A DNA stretch of 34,254 bases from a virus: positions 1-34,254 of IMG/VR virus record IMGVR_UViG_3300030090_001699. The stretch is one strand, 5' to 3'. Both the position numbers and the translations under genes were made by a program. Positions 32,982 to 34,254 of this stretch are shown in pieces; position 1 is the first letter of the stretch; every line of letters starts with the position of its first letter. The notes beneath the pieces were generated by a model that was given only the letters and a program-made list of their open reading frames with translations, searched no databases and was not told the DNA's origin.

Positions 32982-33720
32982 TTCTTCCTCAGATAGTGTC
33001 GCTATGTTGTATAAACTTCTCACTGAAACCACGGATGAAATAGTGTCAAGAATACTTCATCTTGACGCATCTAATCAGGACTTAGAACAGTATCCCATTG
33101 TCTGTGGTTGGTTAAAAGAAAACATTCGTGATTTTGATTTTGGTCTTTCAGAGTTTGAAGATCGTGTTGACGATACCAAATTAGAAACTATAAGGTCAAA
33201 AAATTATAATGTTGCATTGTTGTCAGAGACGCACAATGTTGATTTAATATGCCTTGGTATAAATACATATAATTGGAGTCACGCTACTTGGTATTTCCAA
33301 ACAACAGAACCCACTGAAAATTTTTATGCAAAAGATAATCGGTACTCAAGGATAGACCATTCTATCCTTAGAGATTACACAGATATCTCTATCGACTGGC
33401 CTCTAATGAATCGTAAAACTAAACCTATGGGACGATGGCAAACATGGGAAACCATACCACAAGAACTACAAAAGTTGGTTTCTATGTGCCCTTGTAGAAA
33501 GTGCGCTAAGTGTAAATGTTGGGATTGGTATAATAAAAAGAAACAAGAGGGATTTAGTGCGGAGGAACTTGATGATATAATTATGAAAGAAGGGAAATAC
33601 GGAAAATATTATACAAAAGATAGTGTTACAGAAACCAGACATGATGCTTACACTGACCAAAGATTCCCAGTGTGGAGTGCGGCTTATCAACCATTACCAA
33701 CGAAACCTCACAATAAATAA
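32959..33720 (+). CDS. QueC-like PP-loop ATPase with degenerate P-loop and Cys cluster (253 aa)
   Basis: ATG 32959 is preceded by GGAGAG (32950-32955), inside the glycosyltransferase end; an in-frame ATG at 32944 lacks a site. The PP-loop family motif SGGxDS appears as SSSSDS (8-13) in KIFAATSSSSDSVAMLY. SIDWPLMNRKTKPMGRW (144-160) and IPQELQKLVSMC (166-177) match the region before the zinc site in QueC. The Cys cluster C177, C179, C182, C185 and C187 follows. QueC makes preQ0 for deazaguanine modification; WbpG-like PP-loop proteins amidate sugars. Either reading is possible, and loss of the glycines leaves activity uncertain. Last gene of the cassette. Confidence 0.7.
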   Translation: MKIFAATSSSSDSVAMLYKLLTETTDEIVSRILHLDASNQDLEQYPIVCGWLKENIRDFDFGLSEFEDRVDDTKLETIRSKNYNVALLSETHNVDLICLGINTYNWSHATWYFQTTEPTENFYAKDNRYSRIDHSILRDYTDISIDWPLMNRKTKPMGRWQTWETIPQELQKLVSMCPCRKCAKCKCWDWYNKKKQEGFSAEELDDIIMKEGKYGKYYTKDSVTETRHDAYTDQRFPVWSAAYQPLPTKPHNK

Positions 33721-33723
33721 TGT

Positions 33724-33731
33724 TATAAATA
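33724..33731 (+). promoter_or_regulatory. T4-type late promoter before neck protein
   Basis: A perfect TATAAATA, 26 bases before the ATG at 33750, the same distance as for gp25. The inferred 13-base leader contains AAGGGGAG (33738-33745). Confidence 0.82.
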
Positions 33732-33749
33732 TAGATAAAGGGGAGTTTC

Positions 33750-34254
33750 ATGGCCACACCCAACTCAAGAACAACATTTAAGAATTATTGTCTACGTTCT
33801 CTAGGTTCTGGTGTCATTGATATTAACGTATCTGATGACCAAGTTGATGACCGTATAGATGAAGCACTTCAGTATTTTGCAGAGTATCACTACGATGGAT
33901 ATGAGAGAATGTATCTCAAGCATCTAGTTACCGAGGCGGATGTCACCCGTGCTAGGGATAACATAACAACCTCAGTAACAGATATCGGAGATGGGACAAT
34001 AACTGCTGACTGGCTAGAGGGAAAGAACTGGATACCCGTTCCAAACACTGTTTTATCCATTGTACAGGTGTTTCCTTTTACGGACACTGGTGGTGGTTCG
34101 AATATGTTCGACATTCGTTATCAGTTACGTCTAAATGATTTGTTTGACCTATCATCTACCTCTGTCATTCAATATCAGATGGCTATGGATAATCTAGACT
34201 TCTTGGAGCACATTCTTGTAGGCGAGACTCCTATTCGGTTCAGTCAACACCAAG
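33750..34254 (+). CDS. gp13: Neck protein, gp13-like (5' part, cut by window end)
   Basis: The frame stays open for 168 codons to the end of the window, so only the N-terminal part is seen. MATPNSRTTFKNYCLRSLGS, INVSDDQVDDRIDEALQYFA and HYDGYERMYLKHLVTEADV are the pattern I know from gp13 of marine T4-like phages. YQLRLNDLFDLSSTSVIQYQ and HILVGETPIRFSQHQ follow. gp13 closes the head-tail neck with gp14. In T4 it also follows the wedge and fibre genes, so order supports gp13. gp14 is the main alternative name. It has its own promoter and ribosome-binding site. Confidence 0.82.
   Translation, partial: MATPNSRTTFKNYCLRSLGSGVIDINVSDDQVDDRIDEALQYFAEYHYDGYERMYLKHLVTEADVTRARDNITTSVTDIGDGTITADWLEGKNWIPVPNTVLSIVQVFPFTDTGGGSNMFDIRYQLRLNDLFDLSSTSVIQYQMAMDNLDFLEHILVGETPIRFSQHQ

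Noticed and set aside
33258-33265. Perfect TATAAATA inside the PP-loop gene
   Set aside because: It lies in coding sequence (GINTYNW) with no gene start at a suitable distance; the neck gene has its own closer octamer at 33724. Chance occurrence in AT-rich DNA is likely.

Overview
The window is a stretch of a T4-like myovirus genome, almost certainly a marine one (cyanophage or pelagiphage type). Every supported gene is on the + strand and packed end to end. The gene order baseplate hub (gp5), PAAR tip, gp25, gp6, a very large gp7-position protein, gp8, a giant DUF4815 wedge protein, fibre genes and a gp13-type neck protein is a marine variant of the T4 order. Five perfect or one-base-off copies of the T4 late promoter octamer TATAAATA sit at fixed short distances before structural genes. 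A sixth copy lies unusually close to the gp5 start. No tRNA, rRNA, integrase, transposase or CRISPR was seen. The exact host cannot be read from the sequence.

Layout. Positions 1-1156 hold four small or accessory genes: a two-helix membrane protein, a small beta-rich protein, an Asp/Asn-hydroxylase-like oxygenase and a 56-aa gene with a TTG start. Positions 1175-4956 hold the central hub and spike: gp5 without a recognisable lysozyme domain, a PAAR tip, a coiled-coil structural protein and small conserved proteins. Positions 4984-11347 hold the wedge genes gp25, gp6 and a 1332-aa Asp/Glu/Gly-repeat protein. Positions 11383-12992 hold three small virion or fibre proteins. Positions 13019-20894 hold gp8 and the 2123-aa DUF4815 protein. 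Positions 20896-24338 hold a coiled-coil protein, a fibre with a duplicated 177-aa block and another structural protein. Position 33750 onward is the start of the neck protein, cut by the window end.

The accessory part is 24350-33720. It is an unbroken chain of overlapping genes between the fibre genes and the neck gene. In order it encodes a hypothetical protein, a NodU/TobZ-type carbamoyltransferase, an SGNH hydrolase-like protein, a possible 34-aa peptide, a GT-A glycosyltransferase, a SAM methyltransferase-like protein, an Asp/Asn-hydroxylase-like 2OG oxygenase, a second SGNH protein, a radical SAM protein with extra N-terminal cysteines, a 427-aa protein of unknown function with a Rossmann-like C-terminal half, a second glycosyltransferase and a QueC-like PP-loop protein. 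I infer that they cooperate in building or attaching a decorated small molecule or sugar. The target could be virion fibres, host surface glycan or DNA; the sequence does not decide between these. This cassette is the best candidate for an undescribed system here.

The baseplate and fibre proteins also share modules. A short GETITG/SGATA-type module recurs in three wedge proteins. An Asp/Gly-rich motif (DGTD..GT.AGD) occurs in the gp7-position protein and in the fibre. Two fibre genes carry the same two modules in swapped order.
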